From contig JBDKTA010000034.1 in NCBI GenBank assembly GCA_039680605.1, forward strand, positions 62,001 to 126,000: a stretch of 64,000 nt of DNA, read 5' to 3'. The notes under the pieces were generated by a model, which made no database searches, had not been told where the DNA came from, and saw only the letters and a list, made by a program, of their open reading frames with translations. The translations under genes and the position numbers were made by a program. This document shows, piece by piece, positions 16,356 to 24,056 of this stretch (the stretch's first letter is position 1; the number at the start of each line of letters is the position of its first letter). The stretch comes from Planctomycetaceae bacterium (lineage in GTDB: Bacteria; Planctomycetota; Phycisphaerae; SM23-33).

Positions 16356-17237
16356 ATGATGAATTCGATGACCGGTTTTGGGGCCGCGCAGGGACAGGTC
16401 TGCGGGGCGGAGTTCAACGTCGAGGCGCGCTCCGTCAACAACCGCTACCTCAAAACGCTGCTGCGCCTTCCGGACGCCTTTTCCGCGCTTGAATCGGAAG
16501 TCGAATCGCTCCTGCGGGCCAAAATCTCCCGCGGAACCGTCCAGCTCTTCGTCGGCATGAAGCTCGCCGGCGACCAGGCGGCTTCGGCTGTCAATACCGC
16601 CGCCTTGTCCGCCTACCTCGACCAGATCAAGACCCTCGAGATCGAGGCCAACCCCACGCTCCGCATCGACCTGGGCGCCATGCTCCTGCTTCCGGGCGTG
16701 TGCCAGCCGCCCGAGTTGGACCGCCTGCGCGAGCAGTCGCGCGACGGTCTGCTCAAGCTCATCACCGCGGCGCTGGACCAGATGATGACGATGCGCCGCC
16801 GCGAGGGCGAGGCCCTCAAGGCCGACCTGCTCCGCAATTGCAGCGTCGTCGAGGCGTCGCTGGCCCAGGTGTCGGCCCGGGCGGACGTATCGGTCAAGGC
16901 CTACCAGCGCCGCCTGCTCGACCGGGTGGCGGAGCTGACGGGGCAAAGCGGCATCACCGTCGACGCCGAGGCGCTGGCCCGCGAGGTGGCGATCTTCGCC
17001 GAGCGATGCGATATCGCCGAGGAGATCTCGCGCCTGACCGCGCACCTCGACCAGTTCCGCCAGAGCATGGACACGCCCGAGCCCGTCGGGCGAAAGCTCG
17101 ACTTCATCGCCCAGGAACTGCTCCGCGAGGCCAATACCATCGCCAGCAAGGCCGCCGACGCGGAGATCGCCCGAGCGGTCGTCGACATCAAGACCGCCAT
17201 CGACCGCATCAAGGAACAGGTTCAGAATATCGAGTAA
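16356..17237 (+). CDS. yicC: YicC-family endoribonuclease
   Basis: A 293-residue protein with the YicC N-terminal signature MNSMTGFGAAQG and VEARSVNNRYL (residues 2-31), and the C-terminal DUF1732 part ending RLTAHLDQFR ... GRKLDFIAQELLREANTIASK. YicC proteins are now known as endoribonucleases that act in RNA turnover. Length and both domains are normal. The gene lies between secG and gmk; yicC-gmk-rpoZ is a widely conserved order, which supports all three calls. Start could be either of two adjacent ATG codons (16356 or 16359). Confidence 0.93.
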   Translation: MMNSMTGFGAAQGQVCGAEFNVEARSVNNRYLKTLLRLPDAFSALESEVESLLRAKISRGTVQLFVGMKLAGDQAASAVNTAALSAYLDQIKTLEIEANPTLRIDLGAMLLLPGVCQPPELDRLREQSRDGLLKLITAALDQMMTMRRREGEALKADLLRNCSVVEASLAQVSARADVSVKAYQRRLLDRVAELTGQSGITVDAEALAREVAIFAERCDIAEEISRLTAHLDQFRQSMDTPEPVGRKLDFIAQELLREANTIASKAADAEIARAVVDIKTAIDRIKEQVQNIE

Positions 17238-17257
17238 CGTCACGGGCGCCGAAGCCT

Positions 17258-17839
17258 ATGCCTGAGAACAAACCTGGAAAACTCGTGGTGGTGACCGGAC
17301 CGGCTGGGGTCGGAAAGAGCACCATCCTGCGCAGCGTCCTGGAGACCACCGGCGCGCAGTTCAGCATCTCGGCGACCACCCGGCCGCCCCGACCGGGCGA
17401 ACGCAATCATCGCGACTATCATTTCATCGACGTGCCCACCTTCGAGGGGATGCGCGACAACGGCGAACTGCTCGAATGGGCCAAGGTTTTCGACAACTAC
17501 TATGGAACGCCGGCCGGGCCGATCTGCGAAGCCATCGATGCCGGGCGCAGCGTCATTCTGGACATCGACCTCCAGGGCGCCCGGCAGGTGCATGCCAAGT
17601 GCCCCCAGGGCGTGTTCGTGCTGATTCTGCCGCCCGACCACCAGACGCTGGTGGCCCGCCTGACCGGACGCGGCACCGAAGACGAGCAGCAACTTAAGAT
17701 CCGCCTGGCCAAGGCGCAGCAAGAAATCGAAGCCGCCCAGGCCAGCGGGCTGTATAATCACCAGATTGTCAACGACGACCTCCAGCGAGCGGTCCGTGAA
17801 CTTGTTGAAATCGTAACGCAGGGAGCACCCCAGCAATGA
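17258..17839 (+). CDS. gmk: Guanylate kinase
   Basis: A 193-residue enzyme that phosphorylates GMP to GDP with ATP. The P-loop GPAGVGKST is at residues 14-22, followed by the GMP-binding pattern ISATTRPPRPGERN and GELLEWAKVFDNYYGTP, and the VILDIDLQGARQV core. Length fits the family (about 190-210). The last bases overlap the rpoZ start (ATGA), so the two are translated together. Confidence 0.96.
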   Translation: MPENKPGKLVVVTGPAGVGKSTILRSVLETTGAQFSISATTRPPRPGERNHRDYHFIDVPTFEGMRDNGELLEWAKVFDNYYGTPAGPICEAIDAGRSVILDIDLQGARQVHAKCPQGVFVLILPPDHQTLVARLTGRGTEDEQQLKIRLAKAQQEIEAAQASGLYNHQIVNDDLQRAVRELVEIVTQGAPQQ

Positions 17840-18057
17840 TCGAAGCCCTCAAAAGCGAAGAAATCGTCCGTAAGGTCGGCGGCAAGTTCCGCCTGACAGC
17901 CCTGATCCAGCGCCGCTTGTCCGAGATCGTGCTGGGCTCGCGCCCGCTCGTCGAGCGCAAGCCCGGAATGACCGACATGGAAGTGGTCATCGAGGAAATC
18001 CTCCAGGACAAGATCGCCATCGACTACGAACATTCAGAAATTGCCAAGCCGCGATAG
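17836..18057 (+). CDS. rpoZ: RNA polymerase omega subunit
   Basis: A 73-residue omega subunit, which helps assemble and stabilise RNA polymerase. The pattern VGGKFRLTALIQRRLSEIVL corresponds to the conserved NRFELVLLAAKRARQ region, followed by VIEEILQDKIAIDY. It is placed directly after gmk with an ATGA overlap, the classical arrangement. Short even for omega but complete. Confidence 0.9.
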   Translation: MIEALKSEEIVRKVGGKFRLTALIQRRLSEIVLGSRPLVERKPGMTDMEVVIEEILQDKIAIDYEHSEIAKPR

Positions 18058-18060
18058 TGA

Positions 18061-18160
18061 GATTGCGGATTTGGGATTGCGGATTGCGGATTATCTGAGA
18101 GATCCGCATGGCGTTCAGGAGCAGGAAATCCGCAATCCGAAATCAAAAATCCGAAATTCA
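18061..18160. repeat. GATTGCGGATT tandem/inverted repeat
   Basis: Runs of GATTGCGGATT on the plus strand at 18061-18092 are matched by AATCCGCAATCCGAAATC on the same strand at 18128-18155, so they can fold into a hairpin. The same words occur at 23824-23875. The element fills the gap between rpoZ and coaC. Confidence 0.65.
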
Positions 18161-18189
18161 TGCGTCGGTTCAGCGCTGCGGAGAATTCC

Positions 18190-18783
18190 ATGGCGAAATC
18201 GAGCGACAAAACGCTATCCGGGTACGAAGTCCTGCTCTGCGTCAGCGGCGGGATCGCCTGCTACAAGACGGCCGATCTGGCCAGCAGCCTCGTGCAGGCC
18301 GGCGCCGGCGTCAATGTCGCGATGACCGACTCGGCCACGCAGTTCATCGGGCCCATCACGTTCCAGTCGCTGACGGGGCGGCGCGTCTACACCAGCATGT
18401 GGATCGCCCCGCAGGAGTATTCCGCTCAGCACATCGCCCTGACGGAACTGGCCGACCTGATGGTGATCGCCCCGGCCACCGCCGATATCCTGGCCAAGAT
18501 GGCCTGCGGACTGGCGGATAATCTGGTCTCGACGCTGGCGCTGTCAGCCCACGGCGCCTGCCCGATCCTGGCCGCCCCGGCGATGAACACCCGCATGTGG
18601 ACCGCCCCGGCGATGCAGGACAACATGAAGACTCTCATCTCGCGCGGGCTGGAGGTTGTCGGACCCGCCGAAGGGCGCCTCGCCTGCGGAACCATCGGCA
18701 ACGGCAGAATGTCAGAACCCGACGACATCTTCCAGACCATCAGCGACCTGCTCAGGAAGAACCCGCCCAAGAATCGAAGATAG
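18190..18783 (+). CDS. coaC: Phosphopantothenoylcysteine decarboxylase (CoaC)
   Basis: A 197-residue flavoprotein that decarboxylates 4'-phosphopantothenoylcysteine in CoA synthesis. Present are the flavin-binding start VLLCVSGGIACYKT, the active-site His in QHIALTELADLMVIAPATA, the PAMNTRMW motif and the catalytic Cys in RLACGTIGNGRMSEP. In many bacteria CoaC is fused to CoaB as one protein; here the chain stops after the CoaC half and the CoaB half is a separate gene 430 bp downstream, with hicA and hicB between. The ATG at 18190 is preferred over an upstream in-frame ATG because it fits the family start. Confidence 0.92.
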   Translation: MAKSSDKTLSGYEVLLCVSGGIACYKTADLASSLVQAGAGVNVAMTDSATQFIGPITFQSLTGRRVYTSMWIAPQEYSAQHIALTELADLMVIAPATADILAKMACGLADNLVSTLALSAHGACPILAAPAMNTRMWTAPAMQDNMKTLISRGLEVVGPAEGRLACGTIGNGRMSEPDDIFQTISDLLRKNPPKNRR

Positions 18784-18798
18784 GGCTCTAAAAGGCAA

Positions 18799-18996
18799 AT
18801 GAAAGTCCGGAATGCCATCAAGTTGATTCTTGCCGACGGATGGTATCAGGTCGCTCAACGGGGAAGCCACCGTCAGTTCAAACATCCGCACAAGCCTGGA
18901 CGTGTTACAATAGCAGGCAAGCCTTCAGAAGACCTGGCGCCAGGGACCTACAATAGCATATTGAAGCAGGCCGGGCTGAAAGGATACAGACCGTGA
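18799..18996 (+). CDS. hicA: HicA-type mRNA interferase toxin
   Basis: A 65-residue HicA protein, the toxin of a type II toxin-antitoxin pair; such proteins cut mRNA. The double-stranded-RNA-binding-like fold is visible in KLILADGWYQVAQRGSH ... FKHP ... VTIAGKPSEDLAPGT, including the catalytic His in the GSH motif (about residue 23). The gene looks whole. An AAAAGG site precedes the ATG. It lies 15 bp after coaC and its stop overlaps the hicB start (GTGA). Confidence 0.93.
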   Translation: MKVRNAIKLILADGWYQVAQRGSHRQFKHPHKPGRVTIAGKPSEDLAPGTYNSILKQAGLKGYRP

Positions 18997-19202
18997 ACTA
19001 TTTGGTGATTATCGAAAAAGCGGATCATAATTACTCCGCCTACGTTCCCGATCTGCCAGGGTGTGTCGCCACGGGCAAGACTCGGGCGGCCGTTCGCAAG
19101 GCTATACAAACTGCCGTCAAAATGCATCTGCAAGGAATGCGTGAAGATGGCGAGCGAATCCCCAAACCACATGCCCAGGCAGAGATGCTGGACGTAGCTT
19201 GA
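18993..19202 (+). CDS. hicB: HicB-type antitoxin (short form)
   Basis: A 69-residue HicB protein with the partial RNase-H-like fold: YLVIIEKADHNYSAYVPDLP followed by GCVATGKT. It binds and silences HicA. The form is short: it has only the HicA-binding domain and no added DNA-binding helix-turn-helix or ribbon-helix-helix, so it may not repress its own promoter in the usual way. GTG start overlapping hicA by four bases. Found between coaC and coaB. Confidence 0.9.
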   Translation: MNYLVIIEKADHNYSAYVPDLPGCVATGKTRAAVRKAIQTAVKMHLQGMREDGERIPKPHAQAEMLDVA

Positions 19203-19212
19203 TCGCAACTCT

Positions 19213-19848
19213 ATGCGCATCATCGTGACAGCCGGGCCTACGCGGGAATATATCGATCCCGTGCGATTCATCACCAACGCCTCCAGCGGACAGATGGGCT
19301 ATGCCGTCGCCACCGCGGCGGCCGCGGCGGGGCACCAGGTCACGCTGCTGTCAGGACCGGTCCATCTGCCGCCGCCGCCCCACTGTCGCGTCGTCCCATT
19401 CGTCAACGTAGATGACCTTCAGGCCGCACTGGCCGAGCGCTTCGCCGACTGCGACGCGCTGGTAATGGCCGCGGCTGTAGGCGACTTCCGCCCCGAACGC
19501 CCCAGCGGCCACAAGCTCTCGCGCAGCGCCGGGGCGATCGACCTGCATCTGATCCCCACGCAGGACATCGTCGCGGGCGTAGCCGCGGGCAAACGCCCCG
19601 GACAGATCGTCATCACCTTCGCCGTTGAAGACGCCCCTCCCGAGGCCGCCGCCGCCAAGGCCCGCCGCGAACTCGAGGCCAAGCACGCCGACTACGTCGT
19701 GGTAAACATGCCCGACGCGATGGGCGCCCAAAGCTCGCAGGCATGCATCCTGTCGCGCGATGGCGTCATCCTGCCCTGGGGCGCACGCCCCAAGAGCGAC
19801 CTCGCCGCCGAAATTGTCTCGCTGCTGCGCCAAGCCCAGGGATTATAA
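19213..19848 (+). CDS. coaB: Phosphopantothenate-cysteine ligase (CoaB)
   Basis: A 211-residue CoaB, which joins cysteine to phosphopantothenate, the step before CoaC. The signature VTAGPTREYIDPVRFITNAS followed by SGQMGYAVA matches the CTP-binding half; ADYVVVNMPDA is the usual late motif, and the lysine motif region reads GHKLSR. There is no clear ribosome site at 19213 and only a 10-bp gap after hicB, so it is likely translated from a polycistronic mRNA. Separate from coaC, unlike the common CoaBC fusion. Confidence 0.92.
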   Translation: MRIIVTAGPTREYIDPVRFITNASSGQMGYAVATAAAAAGHQVTLLSGPVHLPPPPHCRVVPFVNVDDLQAALAERFADCDALVMAAAVGDFRPERPSGHKLSRSAGAIDLHLIPTQDIVAGVAAGKRPGQIVITFAVEDAPPEAAAAKARRELEAKHADYVVVNMPDAMGAQSSQACILSRDGVILPWGARPKSDLAAEIVSLLRQAQGL

Positions 19849-19883
19849 TCCCTGAGCCTCAACAGCACGAAGGAGCCCCCCCC

Positions 19884-21683
19884 ATGCGCAACTGGTTGCA
19901 CGCACTATCGGTCGTTCTGATCTTCTCCACCGCACTGAACGCCGCCCCGGACGTCGCGCCGCAGGAAAAGCCCCCGGAAGATCTGCCCGATACGAAAGAA
20001 TCGGCAAAGCTCCCGCAGCTCATGCCGGCTACGGTCAGCGGCACGGTCACCCTTGACGGCAAGCCCGCAGCGGGCGTCCGCGTCACCGACGGGGCCGGCT
20101 TCGTCACCACCGACAAGGACGGCCGCTACTCCATCACGCTCGCGCCGGACCCGATGATCCCCTACACGCCGGCCCGCACGATCAGCGTCTGCTGGCCGGC
20201 CAACACCTGGCCGGTCAAAGACGCCAAGACCGGGCGCTGGAGCTGGTGGGTTCGCCTGAAGGACATCGCCCAGGCCGTGCCCGGCAAGCCCGCCCCGCAG
20301 GAAGCCAAAGACGTCAACTTTGCCCTCGTCAGCGTCAAGCAGACCTACCCGCTGTGCGTGAGCTTCGGCACCGACGCCCACGACAACTTCAGCCGGCCGC
20401 ACAACTTCATGTGGATCGACGAGGCCGCTGAGGCCGGCAAGCACGTTGACGTGGCCGTCGACGGCGGCGACATGGGCTACATCGGTCTTGGCAACGCCAA
20501 CGACGCGTACACGGCCATCAGCAAGTTCGCCGACCAGTCGCCGGTGATGATGCTGCACCTGGTGGGCAATCACGATGTGGTGGGCATCCACAGCCGCTGG
20601 TGGAAGACGCCGCATGAGCTTTCCGGCAACGGGGCCTTCACCAAGTACCTCAATCCGGTCCGCTGGTCGTTCGACATGGCGGGGGTTCACTTCGTCGGCA
20701 TGGATTGGGCGCTGGAGGACGAGAAAGGCCACATCCAACTGGGCATCTCGGACTCCGCGCTGGACTGGCTGGAAAAGGACCTCGCCGCCCAGCCCAAGGG
20801 CACGCCGGTCTACCTGCTGGTTCACCAGCAGTGGAGCCCCCACCAGCGCTTCTACCAGTTGCTGGACAAGTACAACGTCAAGCTGACCCTCGGCGGGCAC
20901 TCGCACCGCAACATGTATCTCAACGACGCCCCGCCCAAGCCCGGGCAGGTCCAGCACTGGACCAAGATGAGCGAGTACACGCTGCTGTACGTCCACAAGG
21001 ACGGCGACTTCGAGTTCGTCGACCGCTGCATCTACGAAGGCGTCCGCAAGTACTGGGACCAGCACTGGGGCCATCACGGCAGGGCCTGTGCGCTTTATCA
21101 CGAATGGCCCCAGGGCGATCCGGCGTTCAAGGGCAAGCACAACGCCGTCAAGAACGTCAAGCTGACCAATGGGAGCAAAACGATCGAGCCGGTGGGCGAA
21201 GAGACCTTCGACGTCCGCGTCGGCGCCCGGGCGACAGGCATCGATCCTGCCAAGCTCCCGCGGCCTACCACACTGGATGTTCTCCAACCGGCCTCCCGCT
21301 GGGGAGTGCGCATCACCGGCGCCGATGGCGCCGTGCAGACCGTCACGTACGACATCAAAAAGCAACGCCTGAACATGATGGGCCTGGAGACGTACTTCAA
21401 CCCGATCATCCCCAAACGCGGCGGCGTCAAACCCCTCACGCCCGAAGAGACCGCCAACGAAGGCTCCGAAAGCGACTGGGTCGAGATGCGCCTGCTGGTC
21501 ATGCCCGACCGCGTGCGGGTGCTGGTCAACGGGCGGCTGCACTATCAGAAGTACGTCACGGTCGGCAAGGCGGCGCAGATCGAGTATTTTTGCGAGGATG
21601 GGACGGCCGAGTTCGGCCGCGTGGACGTCTGGTCGCACCCCTGGCCCAACTACAAGCCCCGCCCCTGCGCCAACAGCGGTTAG
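19884..21683 (+). CDS. Secreted calcineurin-like metallophosphoesterase
   Basis: A 599-residue exported enzyme. Signal peptide at about 1-20 (MRNWLHALSVVLIFSTALNA), then a carboxypeptidase-regulatory-like beta domain (about 45-110; ATVSGTVTLDGKPAAGVRVT), and a metallophosphoesterase domain: GTDAHD (162-167), GGDMG near 194, GNHD near 227, a lone His in LVHQQ and GGHSH near 337. These supply the two-metal site, though the first motif is GTDAHD instead of the usual DxH form. The last 180 residues form a laminin-G-like domain (VEMRLLVMPDRVRVLVNGRL). It probably acts on a phosphoester at the cell surface; the substrate is unknown. AAGGAG ribosome site before the ATG. Confidence 0.8.
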   Translation: MRNWLHALSVVLIFSTALNAAPDVAPQEKPPEDLPDTKESAKLPQLMPATVSGTVTLDGKPAAGVRVTDGAGFVTTDKDGRYSITLAPDPMIPYTPARTISVCWPANTWPVKDAKTGRWSWWVRLKDIAQAVPGKPAPQEAKDVNFALVSVKQTYPLCVSFGTDAHDNFSRPHNFMWIDEAAEAGKHVDVAVDGGDMGYIGLGNANDAYTAISKFADQSPVMMLHLVGNHDVVGIHSRWWKTPHELSGNGAFTKYLNPVRWSFDMAGVHFVGMDWALEDEKGHIQLGISDSALDWLEKDLAAQPKGTPVYLLVHQQWSPHQRFYQLLDKYNVKLTLGGHSHRNMYLNDAPPKPGQVQHWTKMSEYTLLYVHKDGDFEFVDRCIYEGVRKYWDQHWGHHGRACALYHEWPQGDPAFKGKHNAVKNVKLTNGSKTIEPVGEETFDVRVGARATGIDPAKLPRPTTLDVLQPASRWGVRITGADGAVQTVTYDIKKQRLNMMGLETYFNPIIPKRGGVKPLTPEETANEGSESDWVEMRLLVMPDRVRVLVNGRLHYQKYVTVGKAAQIEYFCEDGTAEFGRVDVWSHPWPNYKPRPCANSG

Positions 21684-21688
21684 TGCGT

Positions 21689-21757
21689 GTCGCGGACGTC
21701 TCGTCCGCGTAGCACGGGCGTCCCGCCCATGAGTAGCACGGGCATCTTGCCCATGCC
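21689..21757. repeat. GGGCG-family palindromic repeats
   Basis: Three adjacent hairpins: CGCGGACG-TC-TCGTCCGCG (21691-21710), CACGGGCG-TCC-CGCCCATG and CACGGGCA-TCT-TGCCCATG. The copies differ in stem sequence but keep pairing. They begin five bases after the metallophosphoesterase stop. Confidence 0.7.
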
Positions 21758-21771
21758 CTGCCGAATTCTCA

Positions 21772-21813
21772 GCGATCGGGGACACGCACAACGGAGTTGT
21801 GCGTGGCACCCAC
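21772..21813. repeat. GTGCCACGCACAA palindromic repeat, copy 2 (reverse)
   Basis: CGATCGGGGA-CACGCACAAC-GGA-GTTGTGCGTG-GCACCCACCC, the reverse of the copy at 13439-13480. It lies between two convergent genes and could also slow transcription. Confidence 0.65.
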
Positions 21814-21828
21814 CCATCGCGACTCTTC

Positions 21829-22488
21829 TCACGCCGCGCGGTCGCGCATCGCCGCGGCTACGGCGTCGGTGAATTGCTGCATCAACCATTGCTGGGTGAA
21901 GGTCTTTTCTCGACTGGCGGCGCCTTTGAGCTGCATGTACACCGCCAGCGGGAGCATGATCGCCACGGCGTCGCGGCCGGTCACTTGTCCACACAGGCGG
22001 GCGAGCACTTCGGCCATGCTGACGGCTGCCTCTTGGGGCGTCGAGGCGTCGGCGGCGTCGGCGCACTTTTTGGGGGTTCCGACGACAGAGTGCTCGCGGC
22101 AGACCAGCGGGCGGTCATCATAGATGGCACACGCGTCGTCTTTGAGGAATGGACAGGCCAGGTCGAGCGAGCGGTACCACGCGCTGAGCTGCGAGGCGTC
22201 AGCCCCGCGCGGCGCCGGGCGGCGCAGGAGCGTCAGGGCGGCCTTTTCGATTCGATCTTCGATCGCCCGCCGCAGCCGGGGCGGCATGGCCATCACGCGC
22301 GAGGCGATCACTCTGGCCTCCGGCGGCGAGACGCTGACCAGGTAATAGCAGCAGGCGCTGCAGCCTTTGCGGCACGGGCTGCGGCCTGCATCGCGCTGGG
22401 CGGCCAGCCTGTCGGCCAGCGCCCGCGCGGGAGCGACCAGATCCGACAACCGTGCTCGTGTTGTGCCGCTGCGGCGGTTTGCCATCAT
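21829..22488 (-). CDS. YkgJ-family cysteine-cluster protein
   Basis: A 219-residue protein of the YkgJ/CxxCxxCC family. The cysteine signature CRKGCSACC (about residues 39-47) is followed by CPFLKDDACAIYDDRPLVCR, giving eight spaced cysteines that probably bind an Fe-S cluster or zinc. The conserved RP..CR and CPFL patterns are diagnostic. Family members are widespread but their role is unclear; in several groups they occur beside flagellin-methylase (FliB) genes, which are absent here. Start at one of two adjacent ATG codons. Confidence 0.85.
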   Translation of the reverse strand: MMANRRSGTTRARLSDLVAPARALADRLAAQRDAGRSPCRKGCSACCYYLVSVSPPEARVIASRVMAMPPRLRRAIEDRIEKAALTLLRRPAPRGADASQLSAWYRSLDLACPFLKDDACAIYDDRPLVCREHSVVGTPKKCADAADASTPQEAAVSMAEVLARLCGQVTGRDAVAIMLPLAVYMQLKGAASREKTFTQQWLMQQFTDAVAAAMRDRAA

Positions 22489-22548
22489 TCACCCACCAGC
22501 TTTATCGGCTGATCCGGGCGGCGGTTTTAGCTGCACCAAGCCCAAATG

Positions 22549-22583
22549 AAATTGGAAATTGCAAATTGGCAATTGGAAATTGC
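22549..22583. repeat. AATTGGAAATTGC tandem repeat
   Basis: Three imperfect units of AATTGGAAATTGC/AAATTGGC in an otherwise G+C-rich gap. The rest of the 186-bp gap has a CCCGGC-GCGT-GGCCGGG hairpin at about 22619-22637 and the ribosome site CAGGAG before the next gene. Confidence 0.55.
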
Positions 22584-22674
22584 CCGCGGCTTCTGGTACC
22601 CTTCCGCTCTTACCAACCCCCCGGCGCGTGGCCGGGCTTAAGTTAAGTATTACCGAGCAACAGGAGCAAGACCC

Positions 22675-23766
22675 ATGGCAGTGTCACCGATGAAGGTCGG
22701 CGTCATCGGCTGCGGCGCCATCAGCGGCGCGTATTTCGATGCAGCAAAGCGATTCCCCGTTCTCCAGATCGCCGCGGCTGCGGACCTCGATATGGAGCGG
22801 GCGGCGGCCAAGGCCAAGGACAACAATTGCCGCGCCTGCAGCGTCGCGGAAATCCTCAGCGACCCCGAAATCAAGATCATCCTCAACCTGACGATCCCCA
22901 AGGCGCACTACGAGATCGCCATGAAGTCCATCGAGGCCGGCAAGCATGTTCATGCCGAGAAGCCCCTGGCCGTCGACCGCACGCAGGGCAAGAAGATCGT
23001 CGAGGCCGCCAAGGCCAAGGGCGTCCGCGTCGGCAGCGCGCCGGACACGTTCATGGGCGCCGGCATCCAGACGTGCATCAAGCTCATTGATGACGGCTGG
23101 ATCGGCACGCCGCTGGGCGCCACGGCGTTCATGACCTGCCGCGGGCACGAGAGCTGGCATCCCGATCCGGAGTTCTACTACGAAATCGGCGGCGGACCGG
23201 TGCTCGACATGGGCCCGTACTATCTGACGGCTTTGGTGGCGATGCTCGGACCGGTAAAGCGCACCGCGTCGTTCTCGAAGGCCTCCTTCGAGTACCGCAC
23301 CATCACCAGCGCCAAGAAGTTCGGCAAGAAGGTCAAGGTCGAGGTGCCCACGCACGTGGCGGGCAGCCTTGACTTCGCCAACGGCGTGCTGGGCACGATC
23401 ATCATGAGCTTTGATGTCGTCGGCGCGCAACTGCCCCGCATCGAGATCTTCGGCTCCGAAGGCACCATCAGCGTTCCCGACCCCAATGCCTTCAGCGGGC
23501 CCATCCACGTTCAGCGCCTTGGCGGCGAGCGCCAGCAGGTGCCGTTCAGCCACATTTACGCCGAGAACAACCGCGGTATCGGCGCCGCCGACATCGCGTA
23601 CGCCGTGCAGTCCGGGCGCCCGCATCGCTGCAGCGGCGAGATGGCCTACCACGTGCTGGACGTCATGCAGGCCCTCAACGAGGGCGGCACGCAGACCATC
23701 GCCAGCACCTGCCACCGGCCCGCCCCGCTGCCCCTGGGCCTGGTCAGCGGACAGCTTGACGAGTAA
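22675..23766 (+). CDS. Gfo/Idh/MocA-family oxidoreductase
   Basis: A 363-residue NAD(P)-dependent oxidoreductase. Rossmann start MKVGVIGCGAISGAY (residues 6-20), the EKPLAVDRTQG motif near 96 and the C-terminal GFO_IDH_MocA_C region with GGGPVLDMGPYYLTAL. Members oxidise or reduce sugars and inositols; the presence of this group in large numbers is normal for planctomycetes. CAGGAG ribosome site. A strong terminator follows 24 bp after the stop, so the gene seems to be transcribed alone. The substrate cannot be read from sequence. Confidence 0.9.
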   Translation: MAVSPMKVGVIGCGAISGAYFDAAKRFPVLQIAAAADLDMERAAAKAKDNNCRACSVAEILSDPEIKIILNLTIPKAHYEIAMKSIEAGKHVHAEKPLAVDRTQGKKIVEAAKAKGVRVGSAPDTFMGAGIQTCIKLIDDGWIGTPLGATAFMTCRGHESWHPDPEFYYEIGGGPVLDMGPYYLTALVAMLGPVKRTASFSKASFEYRTITSAKKFGKKVKVEVPTHVAGSLDFANGVLGTIIMSFDVVGAQLPRIEIFGSEGTISVPDPNAFSGPIHVQRLGGERQQVPFSHIYAENNRGIGAADIAYAVQSGRPHRCSGEMAYHVLDVMQALNEGGTQTIASTCHRPAPLPLGLVSGQLDE

Positions 23767-23790
23767 GTTCGACGTTCGACATTCGAAGTG

Positions 23791-23822
23791 AAAAGGCCCC
23801 CGGGTTCGCCTGGGGGCCTTTT
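23791..23822 (+). terminator. Rho-independent terminator
   Basis: AAAAGGCCCCCGGG-TTCG-CCTGGGGGCCTTTT: a 14-bp stem (one G-T pair) closed by a TTCG tetraloop and ending in TTTTGATTT. It is 24 bp past the oxidoreductase stop and is the best intrinsic terminator in the window; the matching A run makes it potentially bidirectional. Confidence 0.9.
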
Positions 23823-23823
23823 G

Positions 23824-23950
23824 ATTTCGGATTGCGGATTTCGGATTGTTGATTTCGGATTGCGGATTGAACAACATCGTCCTTGCCCTCCAATGCCTCC
23901 CGTCTTCCCCGTCCTTATCCCTCCTCAGCGTCCTCTGCGACCTCAGCGGC
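23824..23950. repeat. GATTTCGGATTGCGGATT repeats and a CTCAGCG repeat fragment
   Basis: 23824-23875 holds five tandem GATTTCGGATTGCGGATT words, the same family as 18061-18160. 23924-23950 is CTCAGCGTCCTCTGCGACCT plus CAGCGGC, a half copy of the paired element at 31508-31593. The rest of the gap up to 24056 shows only the GGGAG ribosome site of the next gene. Confidence 0.6.
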
Positions 23951-24056
23951 TACGTTCCCGCCACGGAATCGCTCAAGCCTTTCGCCCCTGTCTTGCCGAT
24001 AGGAGGGATTGTGCGCGGCGCCACAGGACGCGGGCTTTAACCTTGGGAGTGCGACG

